A program made the translations under genes and the position numbers. The notes beneath the pieces are model-generated. The model saw nothing but the letters and a program-made list of their open reading frames with translations, made no database searches and was not told where the DNA came from. Shown here piece by piece: positions 32,523 to 41,387 of a stretch of 64,000 bases of DNA. Source of the DNA: SCRA01 sp035533275 (GTDB taxonomy: Bacteria; Vulcanimicrobiota; Vulcanimicrobiia; Vulcanimicrobiales; SCRA01); NCBI GenBank assembly GCA_035533275.1, contig DATLUD010000045.1:1-64000 (forward strand), given 5' to 3'. Positions within the stretch are counted from its first letter, which is position 1. Each line of letters begins with the position of its first letter.

Positions 32523-34142
32523 ATGTTCGATTCGTTGTTCACCGGGGTGACGGGACTGAACGCCTATCAGGCGGACATGAACGTCATCTCGAACAACATC
32601 GCGAACGTCGGCACGACGGGCTTCAAGTCCCAGAACATGACGTTCCAGGACCTGCTCTACCAGAGCTATCGCTACGCCTCGGCACCCACGCAGACCAACG
32701 GCGGCGTCAATCCGCAGGACGTCGGCCTGGGCGTCAAGGTGGGCACCATCGAAACCGACTTCTCGCAGGGTGGTCTGCAGACCACCGGAGTCAACTCCGA
32801 CCTGGCCATCAACGGCAACGGCTACTTCGTCCTCGCCAACACCAGCGGCGGGGGCAACCAGGTCTACACCCGCGACGGAGCGTTCACGCTCAGCTCCCAG
32901 GGGATGCTGATCGACCCCGGCTCCGGTTTGGCGGTGCAGGGCTACATGGCCAACGCCCAGGGGCAGATCACCCAGACGGGCACCCCGAACTCCATCACCA
33001 TCCCACTCGGCCTGACCATGCAGGCCCAGCAGACGAACAACCTCTACTTGGGCGGCAACAACGACTCCAGCCAGTACGCGCTCACGGCCACCGGCACCAA
33101 CAACGCCGCCACCACGAACGCCGCCTCGACCGTGGTCAACGGGGTGACCGCCCCCACGACGGCGGACAAGATCCTCACGACCACCGTCTACGACTCGCTC
33201 GGTAACGCGCACCAGTTGACCATCACGCTGACTCCGCTCCCGGCGGCGTCCATCAACGCCGCCGGCGGCGCCTTCGGCACGGTCGACCCGGTGACGTCGA
33301 ACGTGAGCGGCACGTCGAGCTACATCGCGGGCGCCCTCCCCTCCACGGTCACCAACACCGCCTCGGGCTCGGGCCCGGTGACCCCGGCCACCCGCTTCGC
33401 CTACACGGTGACGGCCGTGGACGGCACCTCCATCTCGCCGGCCGCCGGCGAGCTGACCCCGGGCGGGTACGTGTACTTCGACGCCAACGGCCAGTTCATC
33501 GGGGCCACGAACGCCGCGCCCACCAACGAGCAGCAGACCACGGTGGCGGCGAGCTCGGCCACGCTCAACGCGAGCGCGCCCCTCACCGTGGGCAACACGG
33601 TGCCGCTCACGGTCAGCCTCTGGGGACCGCCGAACAGCCCGCCGACGACTCCGGGCGTGGGGGCCACACCCAACAACGCCGCGGCGCCCACGACGGTCAA
33701 CCTCGATTGGACCAAGGCTACGGCGCTCGCCTCGCCGTACACCACCGCCGCCCTCACGCAGGACGGCTACCAGGCCGGCGTTCTGAACAACTTCAGCGTC
33801 AGCCAGGACGGATCGATCCAGGGGCAGTTCAGCAACGGTCAGGTCAAGACGCTGGCTCAGGTCGCGGTCGCGACCTTCGCCAACAACGGCGGCCTGCAGC
33901 GCATCGGCAGCAACCAGTTCGAGGCGACCGCGAACTCGGGGTTGCCGGTCGTCGGCGCGGCAAATGCCGGCAGCGCCGGGGCGATCGTCTCGGGGGCGCT
34001 CGAGCAGTCGAACGTCTCGCTAGCCGATCAGTTCACGAAGATGATCGTCGCCCAGAACGCGTTCACCGCCAACAGCCGCACGATCGCCACGTCCGATCAA
34101 ATGCAGCAGACGGTGGTGAACCTGCTGCCCGGCACCGGCTAG
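32523..34142 (+). CDS. flgE: Flagellar hook protein FlgE
   Basis: A 539-residue exported hook subunit. It opens FDSLFTGVTGLNAYQADMNVISNNIANVGTTGFKSQ, the rod/hook-type N-terminus, followed by the D0-D1 block with FSQGGLQTTGVNSDLAINGNGYFVL. The centre (about 180-400) is variable, rich in Thr, Ala and Asn. The C-terminus has QTALxx-like ALEQSNVSLADQFTKMIVAQNAFTANSRTIATSDQMQQTVVNLL. There is no signal peptide, as expected for export by the flagellar system. Confidence 0.96.
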   Translation: MFDSLFTGVTGLNAYQADMNVISNNIANVGTTGFKSQNMTFQDLLYQSYRYASAPTQTNGGVNPQDVGLGVKVGTIETDFSQGGLQTTGVNSDLAINGNGYFVLANTSGGGNQVYTRDGAFTLSSQGMLIDPGSGLAVQGYMANAQGQITQTGTPNSITIPLGLTMQAQQTNNLYLGGNNDSSQYALTATGTNNAATTNAASTVVNGVTAPTTADKILTTTVYDSLGNAHQLTITLTPLPAASINAAGGAFGTVDPVTSNVSGTSSYIAGALPSTVTNTASGSGPVTPATRFAYTVTAVDGTSISPAAGELTPGGYVYFDANGQFIGATNAAPTNEQQTTVAASSATLNASAPLTVGNTVPLTVSLWGPPNSPPTTPGVGATPNNAAAPTTVNLDWTKATALASPYTTAALTQDGYQAGVLNNFSVSQDGSIQGQFSNGQVKTLAQVAVATFANNGGLQRIGSNQFEATANSGLPVVGAANAGSAGAIVSGALEQSNVSLADQFTKMIVAQNAFTANSRTIATSDQMQQTVVNLLPGTG

Positions 34143-34179
34143 CGGATAGAGCCGGCCTCACGCCACGCGCGCGAGCGCG

Positions 34180-34279
34180 CCAGGGGGCTCCACCGAGCGC
34201 GGTGGGGCCCTCCTGGCATCTGCCTCCGCGGAGGGGCATCCGGGGGCAAAAGCAAGCAAGCAAGGTGACTGCAATCACC
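34180..34279 (+). other. Hairpins and AAGC repeat between flgE and flbD
   Basis: CCAGG to CCTGG (34180-34216) forms a long interrupted stem including CCACCG/CGGTGG. A 12-base palindrome CCTCCGCGGAGG lies at 34223-34234. Then comes AAGCAAGCAAGCAAGG (34250-34265), and GGTGA/TCACC (34264-34268, 34275-34279). The first stems may act as a terminator or processing site after flgE, although no T-tract follows. Confidence 0.45.
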
Positions 34280-34310
34280 GCCGTCGTTCGTACCGATGGA
34301 CGCTGATTCT

Positions 34311-34318
34311 GCCGATAC
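34311..34318 (+). promoter_or_regulatory. GCCGATAC box directly before flbD
   Basis: The octamer is identical to those at 12180 and 44254 and matches the sigma-28 -10 element in seven of eight bases. It ends eight bases before the flbD ATG, so a start from it would give a leaderless or nearly leaderless message. There is no TAAA at the -35 distance. Confidence 0.3.
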
Positions 34319-34326
34319 TTCCAGTG

Positions 34327-34536
34327 ATGATCTCACTGCACCGTCTCAACGGACAGTCAATCGTCCTCAATGCCGACCTGATCGAGTACGTGGAGGCGAC
34401 GCCCGACACCGTGGTCACCCTTTCGAGCGGCAACAAGCTGCGCGTGCTGGAGACCCTCGACGAGGTCCAGCGCCGGGTGGTCGCCTACAAACGGGCGATT
34501 CACGGGCCCGAACCGCCCCCGGCGGAAGGACGATGA
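34327..34536 (+). CDS. flbD: Flagellar protein FlbD
   Basis: A 69-residue protein of the small FlbD family (distinct from the Caulobacter regulator of that name). It begins MISLHRLNGQSIVLNADLIEYVEATPDTVVTLSSGNKLRVLETLDEVQRRVVAYKR, the full family pattern. No ribosome site precedes either ATG 34327 or GTG 34324. Its usual place is between flgE and motA, as here. The role is unknown, possibly in motor assembly. Confidence 0.88.
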   Translation: MISLHRLNGQSIVLNADLIEYVEATPDTVVTLSSGNKLRVLETLDEVQRRVVAYKRAIHGPEPPPAEGR

Positions 34537-34596
34537 CCGCTCTTGTGAGGCGCCCGGCGTCCGCGCACGCCGCGCGATCGTAAGGAAGGCTACGGC

Positions 34597-35433
34597 TTGG
34601 ACGCAGCAACCATCATCGGCATCTTGGTCGCGTGGGGCTCGTTGGTCCTCGCGGCTGCGATCGGTCACGTCGACGTCTCGATCATCTTCGCGCGCTGGGA
34701 GGCCTTCCTGCTGGTCTTCGGCGGCAGCATCGGCGCGACGATGATCTCTTTTCCGTTTAAGGCCCTCGTGCAAGCGATCGGGGCGCTGAGGATGGTCTTC
34801 GGCGCCGTGCACCTCGAGGAGCGCGAAACGATCGCCACGCTGGTGGCTTTTGCGGAGAAGGCGCGGCGCGAAGGGCTCCTGGCGCTCGAGAACGAGGCAA
34901 ACGATCTCGAAGACGAGTTCATGCGCAGGGGGATCCAGTTGGTGATCGACGGCCGCGACACCGACATCATCCGCAAGATCTTGGAGACCGAGGTCGGCTA
35001 TGTGGAGCAGCGCTTCAAGAAGGCCGAGTCCGTCTGGACCACCATGGGCGGCTACTCTCCCACGCTGGGCATCATCGGGACCGTGCTCGGCTTGATCGCC
35101 ATGCTCAAGAGCCTCGGCTCGCTGGGAGGAAACACCTCCAACGTCACGGGCACCATCGGCATCGCCACCGCCCAAGCCTTCGTCGCCACGTTCTTCGGCA
35201 TCTCGCTGGCCAATCTGCTCTGGCTGCCGTTTGCGGGCAAGATCCGCGAGCGCTCCCAGCAGATCTTGCTGCTGCGCGAGATCATGATCGAGGGCATCCT
35301 CGCCATCCAGGCCGGCGACAACCCCCGCCTGCTGGAGGAGAAGCTCCACGCATTCCTCGACCCCGAAGAGCGCGAGATGGAAGTCGAGGCCGGCGGCGGC
35401 GTCGGCGAGCTGGGCACGGCACCGGCGGGGTAG
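34597..35433 (+). CDS. motA: Flagellar stator protein MotA
   Basis: A 278-residue membrane protein with four helices (about residues 4-20, 33-50, 150-172, 183-203). It starts at TTG, with AAGGAAGG seven bases upstream. The cytoplasmic loop (about 70-145) has FAEKARREGLLALE and IRKILETEVGYVEQRF, which carries the torque-generating charges. TMGGYSPTLGIIGTVLGLIAML matches helix 3 with the conserved Pro. It forms the proton channel with MotB encoded nine bases downstream. Confidence 0.95.
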   Translation: MDAATIIGILVAWGSLVLAAAIGHVDVSIIFARWEAFLLVFGGSIGATMISFPFKALVQAIGALRMVFGAVHLEERETIATLVAFAEKARREGLLALENEANDLEDEFMRRGIQLVIDGRDTDIIRKILETEVGYVEQRFKKAESVWTTMGGYSPTLGIIGTVLGLIAMLKSLGSLGGNTSNVTGTIGIATAQAFVATFFGISLANLLWLPFAGKIRERSQQILLLREIMIEGILAIQAGDNPRLLEEKLHAFLDPEEREMEVEAGGGVGELGTAPAG

Positions 35434-35442
35434 CGCGCGATC

Positions 35443-36234
35443 ATGGCATTGATACCGCAGCAGATGAAGACGTCGGATTCCTCCCTCTCGCGCTCGCGGA
35501 GGAGATCGCGGTTCGGCGGGAACGACGGACACCACGAGGCGGCCGGCATGATGCGCTGGCTGCTGACGTACGCCGACATGATCACGCTCCTGCTGGCGCT
35601 GTTCATCATCCTCTTCGCGATCTCGACCATCAGCTCGGTCAAGTTCAACCGCTTCGCCAAAGAGGTCAACGCGGGCTTCACCGGTCGCGAGTGGGTCAAC
35701 CATCCGCCGCTTGCGGGGCAGCAAAGCGACCTGAAAGGCGGGAGCTCGCCCTCTCTGCAGCAAATCGAACGGCAGTTGGCGACCTTTCTCAAGGAGAGGC
35801 ATCTCGAGAGCGAGGTGCGTCTGCGCGTCGAGCGGCGTGGGCTGGTGGTGAGCCTCTTGACGGACAAGGCGCTCTATCGATCGGGTTCGGCCGAGGTCTT
35901 GCCGCGGGTACGCGAGATCTTGAACGAGGTCGCCGTCTATTTGCGCGAGACCAAGAACGACATCTCGGTGGAGGGAAACACCGACAACGTGCCGATTCAC
36001 ACGGCTGCCTATCCGACGAACTGGGAGCTCTCGACTGCCCGCGCCACGAACGTGGTGCGCTATCTCGTGGAGGCAGACCACATCGATCCCACCCGCATCT
36101 CGGCGGCCGGCTACGGCCGGTACCGCCCGCTCGTCCCCAACGACACACCTCAGCATCGTCAGTTGAATCGTCGCGTGGACATCGTGATCCTCAGCGACAA
36201 GGCCACGCAACAAGAGAGGCGTCTGGGAGAGTAA
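35443..36234 (+). CDS. motB: Flagellar stator protein MotB
   Basis: A 263-residue protein with one N-terminal membrane helix. Asp45 in YADMITLLLALFIILFA is the proton-carrying residue, pointing to a proton-driven rather than sodium-driven motor. The C-terminal OmpA-like domain (about 125-250) that grips peptidoglycan has ISVEGNTDNVPIHTAAYPTNWELSTARATNVVRYL and RISAAGYGRYRPLVPNDTPQHRQLNRRVDIVI. fliM follows two bases after the stop. Confidence 0.95.
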   Translation: MALIPQQMKTSDSSLSRSRRRSRFGGNDGHHEAAGMMRWLLTYADMITLLLALFIILFAISTISSVKFNRFAKEVNAGFTGREWVNHPPLAGQQSDLKGGSSPSLQQIERQLATFLKERHLESEVRLRVERRGLVVSLLTDKALYRSGSAEVLPRVREILNEVAVYLRETKNDISVEGNTDNVPIHTAAYPTNWELSTARATNVVRYLVEADHIDPTRISAAGYGRYRPLVPNDTPQHRQLNRRVDIVILSDKATQQERRLGE

Positions 36235-36236
36235 CC

Positions 36237-37223
36237 ATGTCGATGCTCTCGCAAGAAGAAATCGATGCGCTCGTCAACCAATTGGCCGCTCCGGAGACCC
36301 AGGCGGAGAAAGCCGAGGCCAAGCGCATCAAGAACTTCGACTTTCGCTTCAACAAGCGTCTGGAGAAGTTCACCACCAACCAGCTCCACACGCTGCGGAC
36401 GCTGCACGACAACTACACGCGTCTTCTGAACAACGCGCTCTCCGTCTATCTGCGGACGCGCGTCGAGGCGACGATCATCGGCATCGAGCAGATCAGCTAC
36501 GGCGACTTCATCGCCTCGATCGGCGTCCCGTCGATCCTCTCGATCTTCTCGATGGACCCGTTGCCCGGCAGCGGCATCGTCCAGCTCGACCTCAACCTCA
36601 CGTTCTCGATCATCGACCGGCTCCTCGGCGGGCCGGGCTGGCTGCCGCAGAAGCTGCGCGACCTCACCGACATCGAGCGAACGCTGATGCAGCGCTTCAT
36701 GGCGCGGGTGCTCTCGAGCTATCGGGAGGCGTGGAGCCACTTTCTCACCCTCTCGCTGCGCATCGAGGCGCTCGACTCGAATCCGCAGTTCATTCCCCGC
36801 ATCATCCCGCTCGATCAGATGATCGCGTACGTCTCGTGCGAGCTGAAGATCGGCGAGATGACGGGGATCATGAACTTCTGCCTGCCGTACCTGGTGCTCC
36901 AGTCGATCGCGGCCCAGCTCTCGGAGTTCCAGTGGTCCGGGAGCGTGATGACGGGGCGGGGCATGACGGAGGCGGACGTGGCCGAGTTGGCGCGCAACGT
37001 CGAGCGCGCCGAGGTGGCCGTGACTGTCGAGCTCGGCAGAACGGACGTGGCGCTCAAGGAGCTGCTGGCGCTTGCCGTCGGCGACGTCGTGCTCTTCGAC
37101 GTGCCCACGACCGAGTCGCTCGTGGCCCGAGTCAACGAGCACGAGAAGTTCCGCGTCCACGTGGGCGCGAACCGCGACAGGCTCGCGGCGCGCGTGGCCT
37201 CGATCGTGGGAACGGAGGAGTAG
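36237..37223 (+). CDS. fliM: Flagellar motor switch protein FliM
   Basis: A 328-residue switch protein. The N-terminus MSMLSQEEIDALVNQL is the CheY-P binding peptide. The middle domain (about 50-230) is CheC-like, including GIPSILSIFSMDPLPGSGIVQLDLNLTFSIIDRLLGG-type sequence. The C-terminal SpoA domain (about 255-325) binds FliY/N, with the run EVAVTVELGRTDVALKELLALAVGDVVLFD. ATG 36237 has GGGAGAG six bases upstream. A second ATG six bases later is possible. Confidence 0.95.
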   Translation: MSMLSQEEIDALVNQLAAPETQAEKAEAKRIKNFDFRFNKRLEKFTTNQLHTLRTLHDNYTRLLNNALSVYLRTRVEATIIGIEQISYGDFIASIGVPSILSIFSMDPLPGSGIVQLDLNLTFSIIDRLLGGPGWLPQKLRDLTDIERTLMQRFMARVLSSYREAWSHFLTLSLRIEALDSNPQFIPRIIPLDQMIAYVSCELKIGEMTGIMNFCLPYLVLQSIAAQLSEFQWSGSVMTGRGMTEADVAELARNVERAEVAVTVELGRTDVALKELLALAVGDVVLFDVPTTESLVARVNEHEKFRVHVGANRDRLAARVASIVGTEE

Positions 37224-37231
37224 AGGGGACC

Positions 37232-38125
37232 GTGGCAGATTCGAATCCGCAGTTGAAGGCCTTGGCGACGGCGATCAGCCGCGCCGGCGCGGAGGCTCTG
37301 GGGACGCTCCTCGACCGCGCCGTGCGCGTCGGGGAGCCCCTTGCCTCGGCGTCGTCGGAATCGATCCGGCTCGAGGCCGATCGCGTCGCGGCGACGGCGG
37401 AGGTTCCCGCCCTGGCGGCGCCCTTGGTGGTCCGCTTCTCGAAGGGCGACCTCGCGCGCTGCGTCGACCTGATGGTCGGCGGCACCGGCGAGCCGCAAGA
37501 CGAGATTCCCGCCATGCAGCTCTCGATCGTCGCGGAGACGGCTGGTCAGCTCGCCTCGGCGATGGCGGCCACCCTCGCGGAAGAGGTGGGCTTGACGGCC
37601 GAGGGCACCAAGGCCGGGGTCGTGGAGGATGCGGGCGCGCTCCCCGCGCCGCCGTTCGTCTCCTTCGCCGTCCCGCTGGAGATCGAAGGGATTCTCTCGG
37701 GCTCGTTCTCCATCGACGTGCCGGCGCTCTTGGCCAATAGGGTAACCGAACAAGCCACCTCGCGCTTCCATGCGCAGGCGAGCCCCGAGGTGCGGGAGCG
37801 CGCTCGCGCTCCGGTGCACGCCAAGCCCGCCGAGTTCGCGCCGATGGCGCCGACGGCGCCCTTGATGCCCTCACCCGGCAGCGCCAATCTCGATCTCGTG
37901 CACGACATACCGCTGCAGATCTCGGCGGTGCTCGGACAGGCAAGGATGCCTCTGCGCGAAGTGGTCTCGCTCACGCCCGGCAGCGTCTTCGAGCTGGAGA
38001 AGAGCAACGCCGAGCCGATCGACCTCTACGTCAACAACATCCTGATTGCCCGTGGGGAGGTGGTCGTGGTCGACGACAAGTTCGCGGTGAAGATCTCCGA
38101 GCTGAATCCCGGCGACCGCGCGTAA
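37232..38125 (+). CDS. fliY: Flagellar switch phosphatase-type protein FliY (FliN fusion)
   Basis: A 297-residue protein joining a CheC-like N-terminal domain (about 5-180) to a FliN/SpoA C-terminal domain (about 220-290, DLVHDIPLQISAVLGQARMPLREVVSLTPGSVFELEKSNAEPIDLYVNNILIARGEVVVVDDKFAVKI). DLMVGGTGEPQDEIPAMQLSIVAETAGQ aligns with the FliY CheC-type site, but the ExxN pair reads Glu102-x-x-Gly105, so the active Asn is lost at this site. It completes the switch ring with FliM. CheY-P removal is more likely done by the separate CheC. Confidence 0.88.
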   Translation: MADSNPQLKALATAISRAGAEALGTLLDRAVRVGEPLASASSESIRLEADRVAATAEVPALAAPLVVRFSKGDLARCVDLMVGGTGEPQDEIPAMQLSIVAETAGQLASAMAATLAEEVGLTAEGTKAGVVEDAGALPAPPFVSFAVPLEIEGILSGSFSIDVPALLANRVTEQATSRFHAQASPEVRERARAPVHAKPAEFAPMAPTAPLMPSPGSANLDLVHDIPLQISAVLGQARMPLREVVSLTPGSVFELEKSNAEPIDLYVNNILIARGEVVVVDDKFAVKISELNPGDRA

Positions 38126-38136
38126 CCCCCGCGGCC

Positions 38137-38487
38137 ATGACACCCAGTCTGATCGGGCAGTACGTTTACGCGATCGCCGTCATCGCCGTGCTCTTGGCCG
38201 CCCTCAGCTGGGTGGTCGCGCAACTCGCTCGGCGGCGCATGCTGGTGGTCACGGGTCGGAGGCTGGTGGGGGTGATCGAGTCGACCCAGCTCACCCATCA
38301 GAACTGGGTCTCGGTGGTCAAGGTCACCGATCGCTACTACTTGCTCGGCAGCGGCCAGGGGGGCGTCTCGCTGGTCAGCGAGATCCCGCCCGAAGCGGTG
38401 GAGCCGTGGCTTGAAGAGCAGCGGCGCATCGCCCAGCAGCAGACGCGGACGGTGCGGGGCCTGTGGCAGAGGGTGCTGCGACGGTGA
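38137..38487 (+). CDS. fliO: Flagellar biosynthesis protein FliO
   Basis: A 116-residue protein with an N-terminal membrane helix (about 8-28) and a small cytoplasmic domain, NWVSVVKVTDRYYLLGSGQGGVSLVSEIPPEAVEPWL, typical of FliO. FliO helps FliP oligomerise during gate assembly. Sequence similarity in this family is weak, but the place between fliY and fliP and the GTGA overlap with fliP make the call firm. Confidence 0.82.
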   Translation: MTPSLIGQYVYAIAVIAVLLAALSWVVAQLARRRMLVVTGRRLVGVIESTQLTHQNWVSVVKVTDRYYLLGSGQGGVSLVSEIPPEAVEPWLEEQRRIAQQQTRTVRGLWQRVLRR

Positions 38488-39269
38488 CTGCCCGTGTAGC
38501 CCGGTCGCTCGCGCTCGTAGCCTGCCTCGTCGCAGGCTTCGTCGTGCTCTGCGGCGCCCTCGCCGCGGCGCAGCAGGCGCCCGCGCCGATTCCCGTGCCG
38601 CAGATCCAGTTCGGCATCGGGCGCGCCACCAAGCCGCAGGACGTCGCGCTCTCGCTGCAGATCCTGCTGCTCCTGACGGTCCTTTCGCTGGCGCCGACTC
38701 TGCTCGTGCTGGTGACGTCGTTCACGCGCATCATCGTGGTGCTCTCGTTCGTGCGAACGGCATTGGGCACCCAGCAGATGCCGCCCAATCAGGTCCTGGT
38801 GGGCCTCGCGCTGCTGCTGACGTTCTTCGTGATGAAGCCGACGATCGACCAGGTCAACTCGCAGGCGGTCCAGCCGTACATGCAGCAGAAGATCTCGCAG
38901 CAGGTGGCCTTGAACCGGGCGGCCCAGCCGCTGCGCGTCTTCATGTTCAAGCAGACGCGCGAGAAGGACCTCGATCTGTTCTACTTCCTCTCCAAGGAGC
39001 CCCGGCCGCGGACCCAAGCGGACGTGCCGACGTACGTCCTGGTGCCGGCGTTCGTGATCTCGGAGCTCAAGACGGCCTTCGAGATCGGCTTCGCGATCTA
39101 CGTTCCGTTCATCGTCATCGACATGGCGGTGGCCTCGATCCTGATGTCGATGGGCATGATGATGCTGCCGCCGGTGATCATCTCGCTGCCCTTCAAGATC
39201 CTCGTCTTCGTGCTGGTGGACGGCTGGAACCTGGTCGTGCACACGCTGTTCGTGAGCTTCAACCGGTGA
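38484..39269 (+). CDS. fliP: Flagellar export gate protein FliP
   Basis: A 261-residue gate component with a cleavable signal-like N-terminus (to about AAAQQAP), then SLQILLLLTVLSLAPTLLVLVTSFTRIIVVLSFVRTALGTQQMPPNQVLVGLALLLTFFVM and the C-terminal KTAFEIGFAIYVPFIVIDMAVASILMSMGMMMLPPVIISLPFKILVFVLVDGW, both classic FliP. GTG 38484 overlaps the fliO stop. A GTG 21 bases upstream is an alternative. Five copies build the pore with FliQ and FliR. Confidence 0.95.
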   Translation: MTARVARSLALVACLVAGFVVLCGALAAAQQAPAPIPVPQIQFGIGRATKPQDVALSLQILLLLTVLSLAPTLLVLVTSFTRIIVVLSFVRTALGTQQMPPNQVLVGLALLLTFFVMKPTIDQVNSQAVQPYMQQKISQQVALNRAAQPLRVFMFKQTREKDLDLFYFLSKEPRPRTQADVPTYVLVPAFVISELKTAFEIGFAIYVPFIVIDMAVASILMSMGMMMLPPVIISLPFKILVFVLVDGWNLVVHTLFVSFNR

Positions 39270-39535
39270 CGTACCTCGACGCGATCTCGCTGGGCCGCGA
39301 GGCGATGTGGGTCGTGCTCTTGGTCACCGGGCCGGCCTTGATCTTCGGCTTGGTGGTGGGCCTCGTCATCTCGGTCTTCCAGGCCGTCACGCAGATCCAG
39401 GAGCCGACGCTGGCCTTCATCCCCAAGATCCTGGCGGTCGGGATCGCGATTCTGCTCTTCGGCCCCTTTATGCTGGCCATCATGACGGATTTCATGAGCA
39501 ACGTCATCAGCAACGTCGGGATGTACCTGCACTGA
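39266..39535 (+). CDS. fliQ: Flagellar export gate protein FliQ
   Basis: An 89-residue protein with two membrane helices (about 15-40 and 50-73). It contains GPALIFGLVVGLVISVFQAVTQIQEPTLAFIPKILAV, the family signature. GTG 39266 overlaps the fliP stop by four bases, and its own stop shares a base with fliR. Confidence 0.94.
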   Translation: MTYLDAISLGREAMWVVLLVTGPALIFGLVVGLVISVFQAVTQIQEPTLAFIPKILAVGIAILLFGPFMLAIMTDFMSNVISNVGMYLH

Positions 39536-40320
39536 TGGTGAATTTCTTCGGGCTGACGCCGGCCGGCTTCGAGACGTTTCTGCTGGTCTTCGTGCGGACG
39601 GCGGTGACGCTCTCGCTGATTCCCGTCCTCGGGGGGCCGCAGTTCCCGCTCCAGGCCAAGGTCGCGCTGGCCGGGACCATCGCGTTCCTGGTCTTCAAGA
39701 CGATCCATCCGATCGCGCCCCTGCCCTCGCTCTTTGCGTTGGCCAACGCCATCGCCGCTCAAGCGCTGATCGGTCTGGTGATCGGCTACGTCGCCTTCCT
39801 GGTCTTCATGGCCGTTCAGTTCGGCGGCGAGATCATCGACTTGCAGATCGGCTTCTCGATCGTCAACGTGGTCGATCCCATGTCGCAGCAGCAGGTCTCC
39901 GTGATCGGGCAGTTCGAGCTGATCATCGCCTCGCTCATCTACCTGGCCACGGACAGCCATCTGCTGCTGATCCAAGGGCTCGCCGAGTCGTTCACGACGG
40001 TGCCGTTGCCCTACGTCGCCTTCACGGGCGGCATGCAGCAGGACCTCGGGGTCTTCCTCGCCCAGAGCTTTCTGCTTGCGATCAAGATCGCGGCGCCGGT
40101 GGCGGCGGCGCTCTTCGTGACCAATCTGGCCCTGGGCCTGATGGCGCGGGTGGCCCCGCAGATCAACGTCTTCGTGGTTGGATTCCCCCTGCAGATCGGC
40201 GTCGGGCTGATCATGGTCGCCGTGACGCTGCCGCTGCTGGGATACCTGTTGCCGCAAGCCTTCTCCGCGCTGCCGCAGCAGGTGCAGACGACGCTGCGCA
40301 CCATGAGGCCGGCGCAGTAG
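39535..40320 (+). CDS. fliR: Flagellar export gate protein FliR
   Basis: A 261-residue protein with about six membrane helices. Marks are VFVRTAVTLSLIPVLGG, GYVAFLVFMAVQFGGEIIDLQIGFSIVNVVDPMSQQQVSVIGQF and LGLMARVAPQINVFVVGFPLQIGVGLIM, which are diagnostic. It closes the FliP5Q4R1 gate. It lies directly between fliQ (one-base overlap) and flhB (two-base gap). Confidence 0.95.
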   Translation: MVNFFGLTPAGFETFLLVFVRTAVTLSLIPVLGGPQFPLQAKVALAGTIAFLVFKTIHPIAPLPSLFALANAIAAQALIGLVIGYVAFLVFMAVQFGGEIIDLQIGFSIVNVVDPMSQQQVSVIGQFELIIASLIYLATDSHLLLIQGLAESFTTVPLPYVAFTGGMQQDLGVFLAQSFLLAIKIAAPVAAALFVTNLALGLMARVAPQINVFVVGFPLQIGVGLIMVAVTLPLLGYLLPQAFSALPQQVQTTLRTMRPAQ

Positions 40321-40322
40321 CG

Positions 40323-41387
40323 ATGCCGCGCGACGACCAGACCGAGAAAGCGACACCAAAACGGCGCGGCGAGGTCCGCCAGCGCGGGCAGGTCGCGCGT
40401 AGCCCGGATCTCTCCTCGGCGGCGGTCTTTCTGAGCCTGGTGATCGTCCTCCACCTCTACTTCACGCGGGCCATCAACGCGTTCGGCAGCCTGTTCAGGC
40501 TCCAAGTGGGGGCCGCGGCGCACCTGGCGGATCCGACGGTCTCCTCGGTCTGGCGCCTCTTTCTGGAGGCCGGCATGCTCTTGGCGCCCCTCTTGCTGAT
40601 GGTGGCCGGGGTTGCGGTGGTGGTGGGCATCGTGGCCAACGTGGCGCAGATCGGCCTGCTCTTCAGCGCCCAGATCCTCGTGCCGCAGATCTCGCGGATC
40701 AACCCCCTGGCGGGCTTCCAGCGGCTCTTCTCGCGGCAGGTCGCGGTCAATTTAGTGAAGCAGGGGCTCAAGCTCGTGGCGGTGGGGGTGCTGGTCTGGA
40801 CGAGCCTCTACGGCCAGGTCGACCGCTTCGCCGAGCTGGGGGCCATGTCGCCGCGGGAGACCCTGGGCTTCATCGAGGGAGTCGCCTACGGGATCGGCTG
40901 GCGCTTCGGGATACTGCTGCTCCTGCTCGGTTTCGCCGATTATGCTTATCAGAGGTGGGAGTTCGAGCGCAACATCATGATGACCAAGCAAGAGGTCAAG
41001 GATGAGGCGCGTCAGTCCGAAGGCGACCCGATGGTCAAAGCGCGGGTCCGCCAGAAGATGCGGGAGAGCTCCCGTCGACGGATGATGGCCGCGGTTCCGA
41101 AGGCGACGGTGGTCGTGACCAACCCGACGCACTTCGCCGTGGCGCTGATGTGGGACGAGATCAAGATGGACGCACCGGTGGTTAGCGCCAAGGGGGCCGA
41201 CCTGCTGGCCAAGCGGATCCGCGAGATCGCGGCCGAGCATGGCGTGCCCGTCATGGAGAACCCACCCCTGGCCCGTCAACTCTACGACAAGGTCCCGCTG
41301 GACCAGCCGATCCCGCCGAATCTTTACACGGCGGTGGCGGAAGTGATCGCCTTCGTCTACAAGCTCAAGCACAGGACGATCGCATAG
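40323..41387 (+). CDS. flhB: Flagellar export switch protein FlhB
   Basis: A 354-residue protein with four membrane helices and a long cytoplasmic tail. The N-terminus has EKATPKRRGEVRQRGQVARSPDL. The self-cleavage motif is NPTH at residues 267-270, and the tail ends VPLDQPIPPNLYTAVAEVIAFVYKLKHR. Cleavage changes export from rod/hook to filament substrates in response to FliK. The short paralogue at 14174 resembles only the tail. Confidence 0.96.
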   Translation: MPRDDQTEKATPKRRGEVRQRGQVARSPDLSSAAVFLSLVIVLHLYFTRAINAFGSLFRLQVGAAAHLADPTVSSVWRLFLEAGMLLAPLLLMVAGVAVVVGIVANVAQIGLLFSAQILVPQISRINPLAGFQRLFSRQVAVNLVKQGLKLVAVGVLVWTSLYGQVDRFAELGAMSPRETLGFIEGVAYGIGWRFGILLLLLGFADYAYQRWEFERNIMMTKQEVKDEARQSEGDPMVKARVRQKMRESSRRRMMAAVPKATVVVTNPTHFAVALMWDEIKMDAPVVSAKGADLLAKRIREIAAEHGVPVMENPPLARQLYDKVPLDQPIPPNLYTAVAEVIAFVYKLKHRTIA

